From contig JAIPJY010000006.1 of the NCBI GenBank assembly GCA_021733925.1, positions 1-64,000 of the forward strand: a DNA stretch of 64,000 nt, written 5' to 3'. Within the stretch, counting starts at the first letter, position 1. Every line of letters begins with the position of its first letter. Shown here one piece after another: positions 26,302 to 35,747 of the stretch. The DNA is from Prosthecobacter sp. (lineage in GTDB: Bacteria > Verrucomicrobiota > Verrucomicrobiia > Verrucomicrobiales > Verrucomicrobiaceae). A model generated the notes under the pieces. The model was not told the origin of the DNA. It ran no database searches and was given only the letters and a program-made list of their open reading frames with translations. Position numbers and translations under genes: made by a program.

Positions 26302-27273
26302 TCAGCCGCCTGTGGTTACAGATTCCGGCTTAATTTTTTCCTGGGGTGGCGCCGGCGGGGGGAGATAGCGGAAGCCGCTGTTGGGATTGCGCGGGTCAAA
26401 AGCGAAAGCCTCGCGATTTTTCAGGAAGAGCTTCAGCACGTTCGAGGGAATCGAAAAACCCAGGCCTTCGACGCCGACACCGGCGGCCTTCATGTTGTTC
26501 ACGCCCACGACTTCACCTCGAGCGTTGAAGAGCGGGCCGCCGGAGTTGCCGGGGTTGATCTGCGTCGTGCTTTGAATGTACCAGCGGCCTCCACTTTCAC
26601 GCGCACGGATACTGACGATTCCCTTCGACACCGAGCGCTCCAGTCCCAGAGGACTGCCAATGGCAAACACGTCCTGCCCCTGGGTGAGTGAATCCGAGTC
26701 GCCCATGGGAACGAAAGGCAGCGTGTCCACGGCTGCATCGTCGAGCTGCAGGATGGCAAGATCGAGAAAGCCGTTCATGGCGATGATCTTCACCTTGGTG
26801 AACTGCTGCTTTTCCAGGCCATCCGGCTTTTTGCGATACACCACCACGGTGATCTCACGCTCACCGGCGATGACGTGCTGGTTGGTGATGACGTAGCCGA
26901 GCTTGTTGATGATAAACCCGGAGCCGAGGCCGGAGGCCGTTTGAATCTGCACCACGGACTCCGCCACCCGCTGGACGTTCTTTTCCACCGTCATGGCTTC
27001 ACGTGCGGGCTCCACGTAATAGATGTCCTCGCCCTGAACGGCGGCAGTTTTGGCGGCTGACGAGCTGGCCTTTTCAAAGATGGAAATCTCCGAGCGCGGC
27101 ACGTTGAGGACGGTGTGGCCGAGATCCAGCACCACGGCGTCTTCGCGATCTTTGAGCACTTCACCGCGCAGTTCCGCGCCGTTTTTGAGCACGATCTTGA
27201 CGTTTTCCGCCGACAATGACGAGGCTGCAAGGCAGGCCGCCACCAAGATTCCGAAGCTCAGATTGTATCGCAT
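26302..27273 (-). CDS. Secreted trypsin-like (S1C/DegP-type) serine protease
   Basis: A 323-residue protein. The long open frame continues upstream across the SMUG gene, but the true start is ATG 27273, which gives the leader MRYNLSFGILVAACLAAS. After an N-terminal SH3-like stretch (VKIVLKNGAELRGEVLKDRE, about residues 25-44) the protease domain has the triad His in YVITNQHVIAGE, Asp in GFLDLAILQLDD and Ser in QINPGNSGGPLFN. There is no PDZ domain, unlike DegP. Likely periplasmic quality control. First gene of the minus-strand block that runs to 19854. Confidence 0.9.
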   Translation of the reverse strand: MRYNLSFGILVAACLAASSLSAENVKIVLKNGAELRGEVLKDREDAVVLDLGHTVLNVPRSEISIFEKASSSAAKTAAVQGEDIYYVEPAREAMTVEKNVQRVAESVVQIQTASGLGSGFIINKLGYVITNQHVIAGEREITVVVYRKKPDGLEKQQFTKVKIIAMNGFLDLAILQLDDAAVDTLPFVPMGDSDSLTQGQDVFAIGSPLGLERSVSKGIVSIRARESGGRWYIQSTTQINPGNSGGPLFNARGEVVGVNNMKAAGVGVEGLGFSIPSNVLKLFLKNREAFAFDPRNPNSGFRYLPPPAPPQEKIKPESVTTGG

Positions 27274-27363
27274 CACGGGCGCGGACTCTAGCGGACCGAA
27301 CTGTGGATACGAGTTTTTTTTGCACATCTTGACTCGACGAACATCCCCGCATCTCATGCGCCG

Positions 27364-28089
27364 ATGCCCGCCAATGCTCTCATTTCCGCCGCCCAGACCC
27401 TGCGTGAATCCCTGCGCCCACTGCGCTTCGCCGCGCCGGTCGAATATGTCTATCAGCCGCTCGACTACGCGTGGGCACCGCATGAGGCCTACCTGCGCCG
27501 TTTTGGCAGCAGCAAAAAACGTGTCGTCCTGGTGGGGATGAACCCCGGCCCCTTTGGCATGACGCAGACCGGCGTCCCTTTCGGTGAAATCGCCGCAGTG
27601 CGCGACTGGATGGGCATTCAGGAACCCGTGGGCAAACCGGAACGCGAGCACCCGAAGCGTCCCGTTGTCGGCTTTGACTGCGCGAATTCCGAAGTCAGCG
27701 GACGACGCCTCTGGGGACTGTTTGCTCAGAGGTTCGGCAAGGCGGAAGCCTTCTTCAAAGACCACTTCGTCGCCAACTACTGCCCGCTGGTGTTCATTGA
27801 GGCCAGCGGTCGCAATCACACGCCCGACAAACTTCCCGCCGCCGAAACCACCGCGATGGAAGCCGCCTGCGATCTGCATCTGCAAGCCGTCATCTCCGCC
27901 CTCCAGCCCGAGTGGGTGATCGGAGTCGGAGCCTTCGCTGAAGCGCGGGCCCTGCGTGCCAAAGAAACCATGAACGGCAGCTTCAAAACCGGCCGCGTGC
28001 TTCACCCCAGTCCCGCCAGCCCCGCTGCGAATCGCGACTGGGCAGGGGCGGCCACAAAACAGCTCGTGAAGCTGGGGATTTGGGAGTGA
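27364..28089 (+). CDS. SMUG1-type uracil-DNA glycosylase
   Basis: A 241-residue base-excision repair enzyme of UDG family 3. Motif 1 is VLVGMNPGPFGMTQTGVPFG (about residues 57-76), with Asn instead of the catalytic Asp of Ung, as in SMUG1; motif 2 is VLHPSPASPAANRDW near the C-terminus (His expected to contact the uracil). Removes uracil and oxidised pyrimidines such as hydroxymethyluracil. SMUG1 is patchy in bacteria, so horizontal transfer in its history is likely. Divergent from the protease gene over a 90-base gap. Confidence 0.92.
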   Translation: MPANALISAAQTLRESLRPLRFAAPVEYVYQPLDYAWAPHEAYLRRFGSSKKRVVLVGMNPGPFGMTQTGVPFGEIAAVRDWMGIQEPVGKPEREHPKRPVVGFDCANSEVSGRRLWGLFAQRFGKAEAFFKDHFVANYCPLVFIEASGRNHTPDKLPAAETTAMEAACDLHLQAVISALQPEWVIGVGAFAEARALRAKETMNGSFKTGRVLHPSPASPAANRDWAGAATKQLVKLGIWE

Positions 28090-28183
28090 GAGCCTGAAAG
28101 TCTTTTAATACTCTCGCGCTTTTCCAGGCAGCAGCAGCCAGCCGCTGTTGCAACAACTTCACAGCAGGAGCGTTCAAGGAAGT

Positions 28184-29257
28184 ATGAACAAGATTCGTAC
28201 CATCACGCCCCTGCTCGTGATGATGGCCGCTTTAACGACTGGCCATGCAGAGAACAAGGTGCAACCGCCATCTGCCAAGGCCGCACCTACGTCGAATCCC
28301 GCTGAGGCGGCCAAGAACGCCCCGGCGAAAAAGGCTGAGCCAGTGAAACCGCCGAGCGAAGCAGAACTCCGTGTTGGAATCACGAAAAGTCTCGGGTTCC
28401 TCGCCAGGGAAGGGGAGGAATGGATGACCGCAAAAAACTGCAATGGCTGCCACCACCTGCCTGAGATGCTCTGGAGCCATCGCGAGGCGAGGCAGCGTGG
28501 GTTTGCCGTGGATGCCAAAAAGTACGACGAATGGCTCGAGTGGGCGGTCGAGCGTGCGACGGACAAACGGCCGGGACTGGAAGAGGCCGCCCTGATGATT
28601 TTAGCCCTGCCAGCGCGACCCGCGCCAGAACTGACGAAACTACTCGCCGCTGAACAAAAACCGGACGGTTCATGGAAACCCGCCGGTCAGTTCTCCGGCA
28701 TGCAGAAACGCGGTGCGGGTGATGCGCAGGCCAACACTCTACGGCTCAACCTGATCGCCCTCGCCACGCCGCAGCCTGCGGCGGCTGAGTCAGATGGGGC
28801 ACACACCAAGGCTGCCGCGATGCTGCAAAAGAAAGGCACGCCCACCACCATGGAGTCCCTCGTCTTCCGCACGCTCTATGCACGCCGCTTTGGCAAACAT
28901 GAGGAGGCTTCAGCTTTGCTCAAAGACATTGTCAAACGGCAGCGCGGCGATGGTGGCTGGAGCTACATCCTCGGCGAAAACATGAGCGATGTGCTCGCCA
29001 CCGGACTGGCGCTGTACGTCTTGCAGGAAAATGCCGCTGATCCACCCACGGCGAATGCCATCGCCCGTGCCCAGCATTGGCTGCTCCAGACTCAGCGCGA
29101 GGATGGCAGCTGGCCCATCGACATCACCCACATCAGCCAGATCGACCGCAGCGGCCCAGGCAAGGCGAAATCCTTCAAAGACGCCACCGGCATCTACACC
29201 TACTGGGGCACTTCATGGGCCACCCTGGGCCTGCTGCATGGAGTGCCGGTGAAGTAG
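28184..29257 (+). CDS. Squalene-cyclase-like secreted protein with a CxxCH haem motif
   Basis: A 357-residue exported protein: signal peptide MNKIRTITPLLVMMAALTTGHA, then a Pro/Ala/Lys-rich linker (28-60). A single haem-c motif CNGCH (residues 86-90) is followed by an alpha/alpha-barrel-like region with QW-type repeats (PDGSWKPAG, GDGGWSYILG, EDGSWPIDI, GTSWATLGLL), as in prenyltransferase/squalene cyclase families. The cyclase DxDD motif is missing, so it is not a hopene synthase. ATG 28184 is the start; an upstream GTG/TTG start would add 12 poor residues. Role unknown; perhaps an electron-transfer protein of the cell envelope. Confidence 0.8.
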   Translation: MNKIRTITPLLVMMAALTTGHAENKVQPPSAKAAPTSNPAEAAKNAPAKKAEPVKPPSEAELRVGITKSLGFLAREGEEWMTAKNCNGCHHLPEMLWSHREARQRGFAVDAKKYDEWLEWAVERATDKRPGLEEAALMILALPARPAPELTKLLAAEQKPDGSWKPAGQFSGMQKRGAGDAQANTLRLNLIALATPQPAAAESDGAHTKAAAMLQKKGTPTTMESLVFRTLYARRFGKHEEASALLKDIVKRQRGDGGWSYILGENMSDVLATGLALYVLQENAADPPTANAIARAQHWLLQTQREDGSWPIDITHISQIDRSGPGKAKSFKDATGIYTYWGTSWATLGLLHGVPVK

Positions 29258-29315
29258 CCCACGCTCTCGGTCAGTGCTTGCCGCGTGCAAAACCATCGCC
29301 TACTTCTTGGGTCTT

Positions 29316-29645
29316 ATGTCAGCCATCCCAGTCGAATTTTCCGGAGTCACCGCCGTCACGAAAGCAAACGTCTATTTTGACGGCAAGGTCGTCAGCCACA
29401 GCATTTTGTTCCCTGACGGCAGCAAGAAAACCCTCGGGCTCATCTATCCCGGTGATTTTCATTTCGGCACCGCCAAGGCTGAGCGCATGGAGATCGTCGC
29501 AGGCGACTGCACTGTGAAGCTCGATGGCAGCGAAGGCAAAACGACCTGCACAGGCGGCCAGTTCTTCGATGTTCCCGCCAACAGCGGCTTTGACATCACG
29601 GTCAGCTCCGGCATTTGCGAATACATCTGTTCGTTCCTGGATTGA
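29316..29645 (+). CDS. ppnP: Pyrimidine/purine nucleoside phosphorylase PpnP
   Basis: A 109-residue cupin-fold protein (DUF1255). Family stretches VTAVTKANVYFDGKVVSHSI, LFPDGSKKTLGLIYPGDFHF and AERMEIVAGDC are all present. PpnP phosphorolyses diverse nucleosides to free base and ribose-1-phosphate, cytoplasmic. Chosen start MSAIPVEF at 29316, as other upstream residues do not match the family. Followed by small hairpins in front of kup. Confidence 0.93.
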   Translation: MSAIPVEFSGVTAVTKANVYFDGKVVSHSILFPDGSKKTLGLIYPGDFHFGTAKAERMEIVAGDCTVKLDGSEGKTTCTGGQFFDVPANSGFDITVSSGICEYICSFLD

Positions 29646-29676
29646 TCCATCCGCAGCTGCTGCGGCAGTCGATCTC

Positions 29677-29692
29677 TTCACACATTCTTAAC
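29677..29692 (+). promoter_or_regulatory. Candidate KdpE-like box upstream of kup
   Basis: TTCACACATTCTTAAC, 58 bases before the kup start codon. It matches the box at 39681 at 14 of 16 positions and the one at 31706 at 12 of 16 (consensus TTYACRCWTTYTTRAC). The T-rich KdpE operator of E. coli (TTTATACTTTTTTTAC, recalled from the literature) fits 12-13 of 16 positions of the family. Followed by CGCC as at the other two sites. Two small hairpins sit around it (29651-29665, 29695-29707). Confidence 0.5.
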
Positions 29693-29750
29693 TCGCCCCT
29701 CAGGGGCATTCACTGGAGGCCGGGAAGTTTCCGGTGAACATCACGCCGTC

Positions 29751-31697
29751 ATGAGTGACCCAACAGACAAGACCGGCCATCCCAAGCTTTCCACCACCAC
29801 CCTCGTCATCGCGGCGCTGGGGGTGGTCTTCGGCGACATCGGCACAAGCCCGATCTACACGCTCAAGGAATGCTTCAGCCCGCAAAGCCCGCATCACGTG
29901 GCTGCGACGCATGAGAATCTGCTGGGGGTCGTCTCGCTGGTGCTGTGGGCGCTGATCGTGCTCATCTGCATCAAGTACCTCGTCTTCATTCTGCGTGCGG
30001 ACAACAAAGGCGAGGGCGGCGTGCTCTCGCTCATGGCGCTGGCGTCGCATGGCATGTCGGAGGCGCTGAAACGCCGCACGGTGATCGTGCTGCTGGGCCT
30101 GTTTGGCGCGGCGCTCCTGTTTGGTGATGGCATCATCACTCCTGCCATTTCCGTGCTCAGCGCCATCGAAGGCCTCAAGGATGGGGGATTGCTCGGCAAG
30201 CCGCCGACGGAGTTGGGTGAGGCATTGCGGTGGGATGTGCACATGGAGTGGCTCATCATGGGCATCACCATCGTCATACTCATCGTGCTGTTTTCAGTGC
30301 AGTACCTCGGCACGGCACGTATGGGGCGCTTTTTTGGTCCGATCACCGGCCTGTGGTTCGTGACACTCGCGGTCCTCGGCGTGTCGCACTTGATTCAAGG
30401 TCCGGAGATCCTCGCGGCATTCAATCCCTGGCACGGCTGGCACTTTCTGACTGTCGGCGGCCACAAGTCGTTTGTGATCCTCGGTAGCGTGTTTCTGGCT
30501 GTCACGGGCGGCGAGGCGCTGTATGCCGACATGGGCCATTTTGGTGCCGGGCCGATTCGACGGGGCTGGTTTTCTCTTGTGCTGCCGGCGCTGGCATTGA
30601 ACTACCTCGGCCAGGGGGCGCTGCTCATGCAGCAGCCTGAGCTGGCGCATGCACCTTTCTTCCAGATGGCCCCGGCGTGGGCCACACTGCCGCTCGTGCT
30701 GCTTGCCACCGCAGCGACGGTGATCGCTTCGCAGGCGCTGATCACCGGCACCTACTCGCTGACGCTCAGCGCCGTGCAGCTGGGCTACCTGCCGCGCCTC
30801 AGCATCCGCCACACGTCGGAACATGCTCAGGGGCAGATCTACATCCCGCTGGTGAACTGGGTCCTCATGCTGGCCTGTCTCAGCCTGGTGCTGGCCTTCC
30901 GCAATTCTACCAGTCTCGCCGCTGCGTATGGCGTGGCCGTGACGATGACCATGCTCATCACCACCTTCCTGTTTTATTTTGCCGCGCGTCACCTGTGGCA
31001 GTGGTCTCTGCTCAAGACGCTGCCGCTCTGCCTGTTGTTTGCCGCGATCGAGATCGCCTTTCTCAGCGCCAACCTGGTGAAATTCTTCGATGGCGGCTGG
31101 TTCCCGCTCGTGGTTGGTGTGATCATTTTCACACTCATGACGACGTGGGCCACGGGCCGCCGCCTGGTGCGTGCCTCCATGGAGAAAAGCGCGCTCAGCC
31201 AGGAGACACTCTGCCAGAGCATCAAGCGCAGCCCGCCAGTCACCGTGCCCGGCACCGCCATTTTCATGTCGAGCACCAGCGGGCGCGCACCCATCGCCCT
31301 GCTGCACAGTTTGAAACACTACCGCGCCATTCATGAACGCGTGATCTTCATGACATTGATCACCGAGGACGAGCCCTGGGTGCCGCCGGGCCGCCGTGTG
31401 GAAGTCGAAAAGATTGCCGAAGGTTTCTGGCGCGTGACTGGCCGTTACGGATTCATGCAAAAGCCCAATGTGCCGCGCCTTCTGCACCACTGTGGCAATC
31501 AAGGCCTCGAAGTCATGGCTGAGAAGGCAACCTTTTTCCTGGGCCGCGAAATCATCGTCCCGAGTCCGAAACCAGGCATGGTGAGATGGCGCGAGCATCT
31601 CTTCGCCTTTGCCAGCAAGCTGGCGCAGCAGCCCGCGACCTATTTCCAGATTCCCTTGGGCCGGGTGATCGAGCTGGGGCAGCAGGTGGAGATTTAA
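29751..31697 (+). CDS. kup: KUP family potassium uptake protein
   Basis: K+/H+ symporter of the inner membrane (KUP/HAK/KT family), 648 residues with about 12 helices and a C-terminal cytosolic domain from about residue 470. The signature GDIGTSPIYTLKECF is at residues about 27-41; EGGVLSLMALASHG and the GDGIITPAISVLSAIEGL loop follow. A constitutive, low-affinity system in E. coli; here it stands directly before the kdp genes and carries the same promoter box as they do, so it is probably in one K+ regulon. Start ATG 29751. Confidence 0.96.
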   Translation: MSDPTDKTGHPKLSTTTLVIAALGVVFGDIGTSPIYTLKECFSPQSPHHVAATHENLLGVVSLVLWALIVLICIKYLVFILRADNKGEGGVLSLMALASHGMSEALKRRTVIVLLGLFGAALLFGDGIITPAISVLSAIEGLKDGGLLGKPPTELGEALRWDVHMEWLIMGITIVILIVLFSVQYLGTARMGRFFGPITGLWFVTLAVLGVSHLIQGPEILAAFNPWHGWHFLTVGGHKSFVILGSVFLAVTGGEALYADMGHFGAGPIRRGWFSLVLPALALNYLGQGALLMQQPELAHAPFFQMAPAWATLPLVLLATAATVIASQALITGTYSLTLSAVQLGYLPRLSIRHTSEHAQGQIYIPLVNWVLMLACLSLVLAFRNSTSLAAAYGVAVTMTMLITTFLFYFAARHLWQWSLLKTLPLCLLFAAIEIAFLSANLVKFFDGGWFPLVVGVIIFTLMTTWATGRRLVRASMEKSALSQETLCQSIKRSPPVTVPGTAIFMSSTSGRAPIALLHSLKHYRAIHERVIFMTLITEDEPWVPPGRRVEVEKIAEGFWRVTGRYGFMQKPNVPRLLHHCGNQGLEVMAEKATFFLGREIIVPSPKPGMVRWREHLFAFASKLAQQPATYFQIPLGRVIELGQQVEI

Positions 31698-31705
31698 GCT
31701 CCCCT

Positions 31706-31721
31706 TTTACGCATTTTTGAC
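31706..31721 (+). promoter_or_regulatory. Candidate KdpE-like box upstream of the kdpF unit
   Basis: TTTACGCATTTTTGAC, followed by GCCGC, 76 bases before the microprotein start at 31798 and 173 before kdpF. Spacing and sequence match the boxes before kup and before the second kdpD-like gene. Only the shared pattern supports it; the -10 region could not be identified with certainty. Confidence 0.55.
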
Positions 31722-31797
31722 GCCGCAAGCCCCGCCGTTAACTCGGCAGGATCGGGTGAGCCTGCATCTTGGCGGTGGACAAACGTCCCACCACGCC

Positions 31798-31881
31798 ATG
31801 AACGACCTCATCTACCTCGGCCTCACAGCGGCCTGTTTCTTTCTCGCCGCGCTCTACACGCGAGGCTGCGAAACCCTTTAG
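31798..31881 (+). CDS. KdpF-adjacent 27-residue membrane microprotein
   Basis: MNDLIYLGLTAACFFLAALY followed by TRGCETL: one hydrophobic helix (residues 4-20) and a short polar tail with Cys24. It lies 13 bases before kdpF, in the same leader. Small proteins of this look (xxYLGLTAxxFxLxxLYxRxCExL) are found before kdpF in other bacteria as I recall, without a described function. An accessory or stabilising subunit of the K+ pump is the obvious guess. ATG 31798, TAG stop. Confidence 0.7.
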   Translation: MNDLIYLGLTAACFFLAALYTRGCETL

Positions 31882-31894
31882 CCACACCCGCACC

Positions 31895-31978
31895 ATGGAA
31901 ACCATCCTCGTCGGGCTGATCGCCCTTGCCCTGCTCGCCTACCTCATGGTGGCGATGCTGCGTCCTGAAAAATTCTAA
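31895..31978 (+). CDS. kdpF: K+-transporting ATPase subunit KdpF
   Basis: A 27-residue single-helix protein, METILVGLIALALLAYLMVA with the C-terminal MLRPEKF, the typical KdpF ending (x-YxxxxLxRPExF). KdpF stabilises the KdpABC complex in the inner membrane. Second cistron of the kdp operon: 12 bases before kdpA. Confidence 0.9.
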   Translation: METILVGLIALALLAYLMVAMLRPEKF

Positions 31979-31990
31979 CTCGAAATCATC

Positions 31991-33703
31991 ATGCACTCCA
32001 CTGACTGGCTGCAATTCGCCCTCTACCTGGGCATTCTCACACTCATCACCAAGCCGATGGGTCTGTATCTCATGCAGGTGCTCGATGCTGACGGGCGCAC
32101 CTGGATCGACCCGGTGCTCAAACCGGTGGAACGGCTCACCTACAAGCTGATTGGCATTGATCCAAAGCGCGAGCAAACATGGCAGCAGTACACCTTTGCC
32201 ATGCTGGCCTTCAGCCTTGTGGGCGTGGTGTTCACTTATGCGATCCTGCGCTTGCAGGATGTGCTTCCGCTCAATCCGCAGGGGCTGCCGGCGTTGTGTC
32301 ATCACCTGGCCTTCAACACTGCGGTCAGTTTCACGACCAACACCAACTGGCAGAGCTACGGCGGCGAGTCTACGATGTCCTATTTCTCGCAGATGGTGGG
32401 GCTGACGTTTCATAACTTCGTCTCCGCCGCCGTCGGCATTGGCATCGCAGCCGCGCTGGTGCGGGGCATTGCGCGCAGTTCGGTGAAGACGGTCGGCAGC
32501 TTCTGGACAGATCTCGTGCGTGTCACTTATTACCTTCTGCTGCCGATCTGCCTTGTCTTTGCGATCTTCCTCGTCTCGCAGGGAATGATCCAAAACTTTG
32601 ACAGCTACACCAAGGTGAAGACGCTGGAAGGTGCGGAGCAGGTGATCGCCCAGGGGCCAATGGCCTCGCAGGTGGCGATTAAAATGCTCGGCACCAATGG
32701 CGGCGGCTTCATGAACGCGAATGCCTCGCATCCCTTCGAAAATCCGACGCCGCTCTCGAATTTCATCCAGATGCTCTCGATTTTCTCCATCGGCAGCGGG
32801 CTGACCTACTACCTCGGTCGCATGGTCAAAAATCAGGCGCATGGCTGGGCCGTGTGGGCTGCCATGATGGTGCTGTTTGTCGGCGGGGTGCTCGTGTGCG
32901 CGCACTTTGAGGCTGCCGGCAATCCGATCCATCAGCAGCTCGGCGTAGCCGCTGCGGATGGCAACATGGAGGGCAAGGAGGTGCGCTTCGGCATCTTCAA
33001 CTCGTCGCTGTTTGCCACCATCACTACCGCAGCGTCCTGCGGGGCGGTGAATTCGATGCATGATTCGTTCACCTCCATCGGCGGACTGGTGCCGCTGTTT
33101 ATGATTGAGCTGGGTGAAGTCGTCATCGGTGGTGTGGGCGCGGGTTTGTATGGCATGCTGGTGTTTGTCATCCTCGCTGTCTTCATCGCGGGACTCATGG
33201 TGGGTCGCACACCGGAGTACCTGGGCAAGAAGATCCAGGCCAGGGAGGTCAAGCTCTGCATGCTGACGCTGCTGGTGCTCACGCTCAGCATCCTCGGCTT
33301 CACCGCTTGGGCCTGTGTGAGCGACTGGGGCGTGGCTGGTCTGAACAACAGCGGCCCGCATGGCCTCAGCGAGATGCTGTACGCCTACAGCTCCGCCACT
33401 GGAAACAACGGCAGTGCCTTTGCAGGTCTCACAGCCAACACACCCTGGTACAACACCACGCTCGGCATCGCCATGTTCATCGGCCGTTTCCTCATGATCG
33501 TTCCCATCATGGCGCTGGCAGGATCGCTTGCCGGAAAACAAGCCGTGCCGCCCAGCGCTGGCACGTTCCCAGTCAACGGTGCCACGTTCACCGTGCTGCT
33601 CATCGGTACCGTGCTGCTCATCGGCGCGCTCAATTTTCTCCCCGCTCTCGCCCTCGGTCCCATCGTTGAGCACTTCCTCACGGCCCAGGGCAGGCTGTTC
33701 TAA
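31991..33703 (+). CDS. kdpA: K+-transporting ATPase subunit KdpA
   Basis: Channel-like K+ binding and translocating subunit, 570 residues, ten membrane segments. Selectivity-filter-like loops are seen in TTNTNWQSYGGESTMSYF (about residue 112), GTNGGGFMNANASHPF (about residue 232), the third in AASCGAVNSMHDSFTS (about residue 345) and the fourth in TGNNGSAFAGL (about 465). Start ATG at 31991. Operon kdpF-A-B-C-D-E with gaps of 4-25 bases. Confidence 0.97.
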   Translation: MHSTDWLQFALYLGILTLITKPMGLYLMQVLDADGRTWIDPVLKPVERLTYKLIGIDPKREQTWQQYTFAMLAFSLVGVVFTYAILRLQDVLPLNPQGLPALCHHLAFNTAVSFTTNTNWQSYGGESTMSYFSQMVGLTFHNFVSAAVGIGIAAALVRGIARSSVKTVGSFWTDLVRVTYYLLLPICLVFAIFLVSQGMIQNFDSYTKVKTLEGAEQVIAQGPMASQVAIKMLGTNGGGFMNANASHPFENPTPLSNFIQMLSIFSIGSGLTYYLGRMVKNQAHGWAVWAAMMVLFVGGVLVCAHFEAAGNPIHQQLGVAAADGNMEGKEVRFGIFNSSLFATITTAASCGAVNSMHDSFTSIGGLVPLFMIELGEVVIGGVGAGLYGMLVFVILAVFIAGLMVGRTPEYLGKKIQAREVKLCMLTLLVLTLSILGFTAWACVSDWGVAGLNNSGPHGLSEMLYAYSSATGNNGSAFAGLTANTPWYNTTLGIAMFIGRFLMIVPIMALAGSLAGKQAVPPSAGTFPVNGATFTVLLIGTVLLIGALNFLPALALGPIVEHFLTAQGRLF

Positions 33704-33715
33704 ATCCTCACCCCC

Positions 33716-35743
33716 ATGTACATGTCCCACAAACCCACATCTCTCTTTGATGCTTCCATTCTCGCTCCGGCCATCGGCGAGTCGTTCAAGAAGCTCGACC
33801 CGCGCCTGATGGTGAAGAACCCCGTCATGTTCGTCACGCTCGTCGGCGCGGTGCTCACCACGGTGAGCATCTTCACCGCCAAGGCAGACCACGGCTTCAT
33901 CACCCAGCTCAGCATCTGGCTCTGGTTCACCGTGCTCTTCGCCAACTTTGCCGAAGCCGTCGCGGAAGGACGCGGCAAAGCCCAGGCGGCCAGCCTGCGT
34001 GCCGCTCGCAAGGACACCATCGCACGACGCTTAAAAAACGGCATCGAAACCAGCGTGCCTGCTCCCGCTCTTGAAAAAGGTGATCTCGTGGTCTGCGAAA
34101 CCGGCGATGTGATCCCTGCCGATGGTGAAGTGATCGAAGGCATTGCCAGTGTCGATGAAGCCGCCATCACTGGTGAATCCGCTCCCGTCATCCGCGAGAG
34201 CGGTGGTGACCGCAGCGCCGTCACCGGCGGCACGCGGGTGATCAGCGACCGCATCGTCATTCGCATCACCTCGGAAAAGGGCAACACCTTCATCGATCGC
34301 ATGATCTCGATGGTCGAAGGCGCACAACGCCAGAAAACGCCGAACGAAATCGCGCTGACCATTCTGCTGTCCGCGATGACGCTCATCTTCCTTCTGGTAT
34401 GCATCACGCTGCGGCCCTTTGGCATCTATTCGGGCGTCGAATTCTCCACACCGGTGCTCATCGCTCTGCTCGTGTGCCTGATTCCAACCACCATCGGCGG
34501 ATTGCTCAGCGCCATCGGCATCAGTGGCATTGACCGGCTCATCCGCCGCAATGTCATGGCCACCAGCGGGCGTGCCGTTGAGGCCGCAGGAGACATCGAT
34601 GTGCTCCTGCTCGACAAAACCGGCACCATCACCATCGGCAATCGCATGGCGTCTGATTTCCGTCCCTCTCCCGGCATCACCGAGCAGCAGCTCGCCGACG
34701 CCGTGCAGCTCGCCTCTCTGGCCGATGAAACGCCCGAAGGCCGCAGCATTGTGGTGCTCGCCAAGGAAAAGTTCAACATCCGCGGCCGCGAACTCGCCGC
34801 ACCCCACGCCACCTTCATTCACTTCACGGCGCAGACCCGCATGAGCGGTGTTGATCTTGATGGTCGCAGCATTCGCAAAGGGGCGGCGGATTCCATCAAA
34901 GCCCACATTGAAAATCTCGGTGGTGTTTATCCGCCCGAAGTTGCCGGAATTGTCGAGGCCGCATCCCGAGCCGGACGCACACCGCTAGTCGTGTGCGAGG
35001 GCAGCAGCGTGCTCGGTGTTGTCGAACTCAAGGACATGGTCAAAGGCGGCATCAAGGAGCGCTTTGCGCAGCTTCGCAAAATGGGCATCCGCACCGTCAT
35101 GATCACCGGTGACAATCCCATGACCGCCGCCGCCATTGCCGCCGAGGCAGGTGTCGATGACTTCATGGCCCAGGCCACGCCCGAGGACAAACTGCGCCGC
35201 ATCCGCGCCGAGCAGGCCGAAGGTCATCTCGTCGCCATGACGGGTGACGGTACGAATGACGCGCCTGCTCTGGCCCAGGCCGATGTCGGCGTCGCCATGA
35301 ACACAGGCACGCAGGCCGCACGCGAAGCGGGGAACATGGTCGATCTCGACAGCAATCCGACGAAGCTCATCGAGATCGTTGAGATCGGCAAGCAGCTACT
35401 CATGACGCGCGGCTCGCTCACCACCTTCAGCATCGCCAACGACATCGCCAAATACTTCGCCATCATCCCGGCGATGCTCATGGTGACTTTTCCTGCGATC
35501 AGTCCGCTGAACATCATGGGCCTGGCCAGTCCGCAGAGCGCGATCCTGAGTGCCGTCATCTTCAATGCGCTCGTCATCATCGCCCTCATTCCGCTCGCGC
35601 TCAAAGGCGTGCCATATCGCGCCGCCGGAGCCGCCGCCGTGCTGCAGCGAAACCTGCTCATCTACGGCCTCGGCGGTTTGCTTGTCCCCTTCATCGGCAT
35701 CAAGGCCATTGATGTCATCGTTGCCACCCTTCACCTCGCTTAA
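33716..35743 (+). CDS. kdpB: K+-transporting P-type ATPase subunit KdpB
   Basis: Catalytic subunit of the pump, 675 residues. The phosphorylated Asp is in [13 protein letters not shown] (Asp300), the actuator loop in [12 protein letters not shown], nucleotide-binding residues in the following domain ([20 protein letters not shown]) and hinge [20 protein letters not shown]. The first ATG at 33716 gives MYMSHKPTS; the second at 33722 is equally possible. Twelve bases after kdpA. Confidence 0.97.
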   Translation: MYMSHKPTSLFDASILAPAIGESFKKLDPRLMVKNPVMFVTLVGAVLTTVSIFTAKADHGFITQLSIWLWFTVLFANFAEAVAEGRGKAQAASLRAARKDTIARRLKNGIETSVPAPALEKGDLVVCETGDVIPADGEVIEGIASVDEAAITGESAPVIRESGGDRSAVTGGTRVISDRIVIRITSEKGNTFIDRMISMVEGAQRQKTPNEIALTILLSAMTLIFLLVCITLRPFGIYSGVEFSTPVLIALLVCLIPTTIGGLLSAIGISGIDRLIRRNVMATSGRAVEAAGDIDVLLLDKTGTITIGNRMASDFRPSPGITEQQLADAVQLASLADETPEGRSIVVLAKEKFNIRGRELAAPHATFIHFTAQTRMSGVDLDGRSIRKGAADSIKAHIENLGGVYPPEVAGIVEAASRAGRTPLVVCEGSSVLGVVELKDMVKGGIKERFAQLRKMGIRTVMITGDNPMTAAAIAAEAGVDDFMAQATPEDKLRRIRAEQAEGHLVAMTGDGTNDAPALAQADVGVAMNTGTQAAREAGNMVDLDSNPTKLIEIVEIGKQLLMTRGSLTTFSIANDIAKYFAIIPAMLMVTFPAISPLNIMGLASPQSAILSAVIFNALVIIALIPLALKGVPYRAAGAAAVLQRNLLIYGLGGLLVPFIGIKAIDVIVATLHLA

Positions 35744-35747
35744 CATC

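Noticed and set aside
27274-28005. N-terminal extension of the protease frame through the SMUG gene
   Set aside because: The extended part is the antisense of a certain glycosylase gene; ATG 27273 gives a proper signal peptide.
29651-29707. Two small hairpins (CCGCAG-CTG-CTGCGG and GCCCC-TCA-GGGGC) between ppnP and kup
   Set aside because: Stems of five or six bases without a T-run; not enough to call a terminator or riboswitch. Mentioned with the kup box.
31823-33892. Minus-strand frame of 689 codons opposite kdpA
   Set aside because: Antisense shadow: high third-position GC keeps the reverse frame open. It has no domain, and its His/Glu/Arg-rich composition is typical for such shadows.
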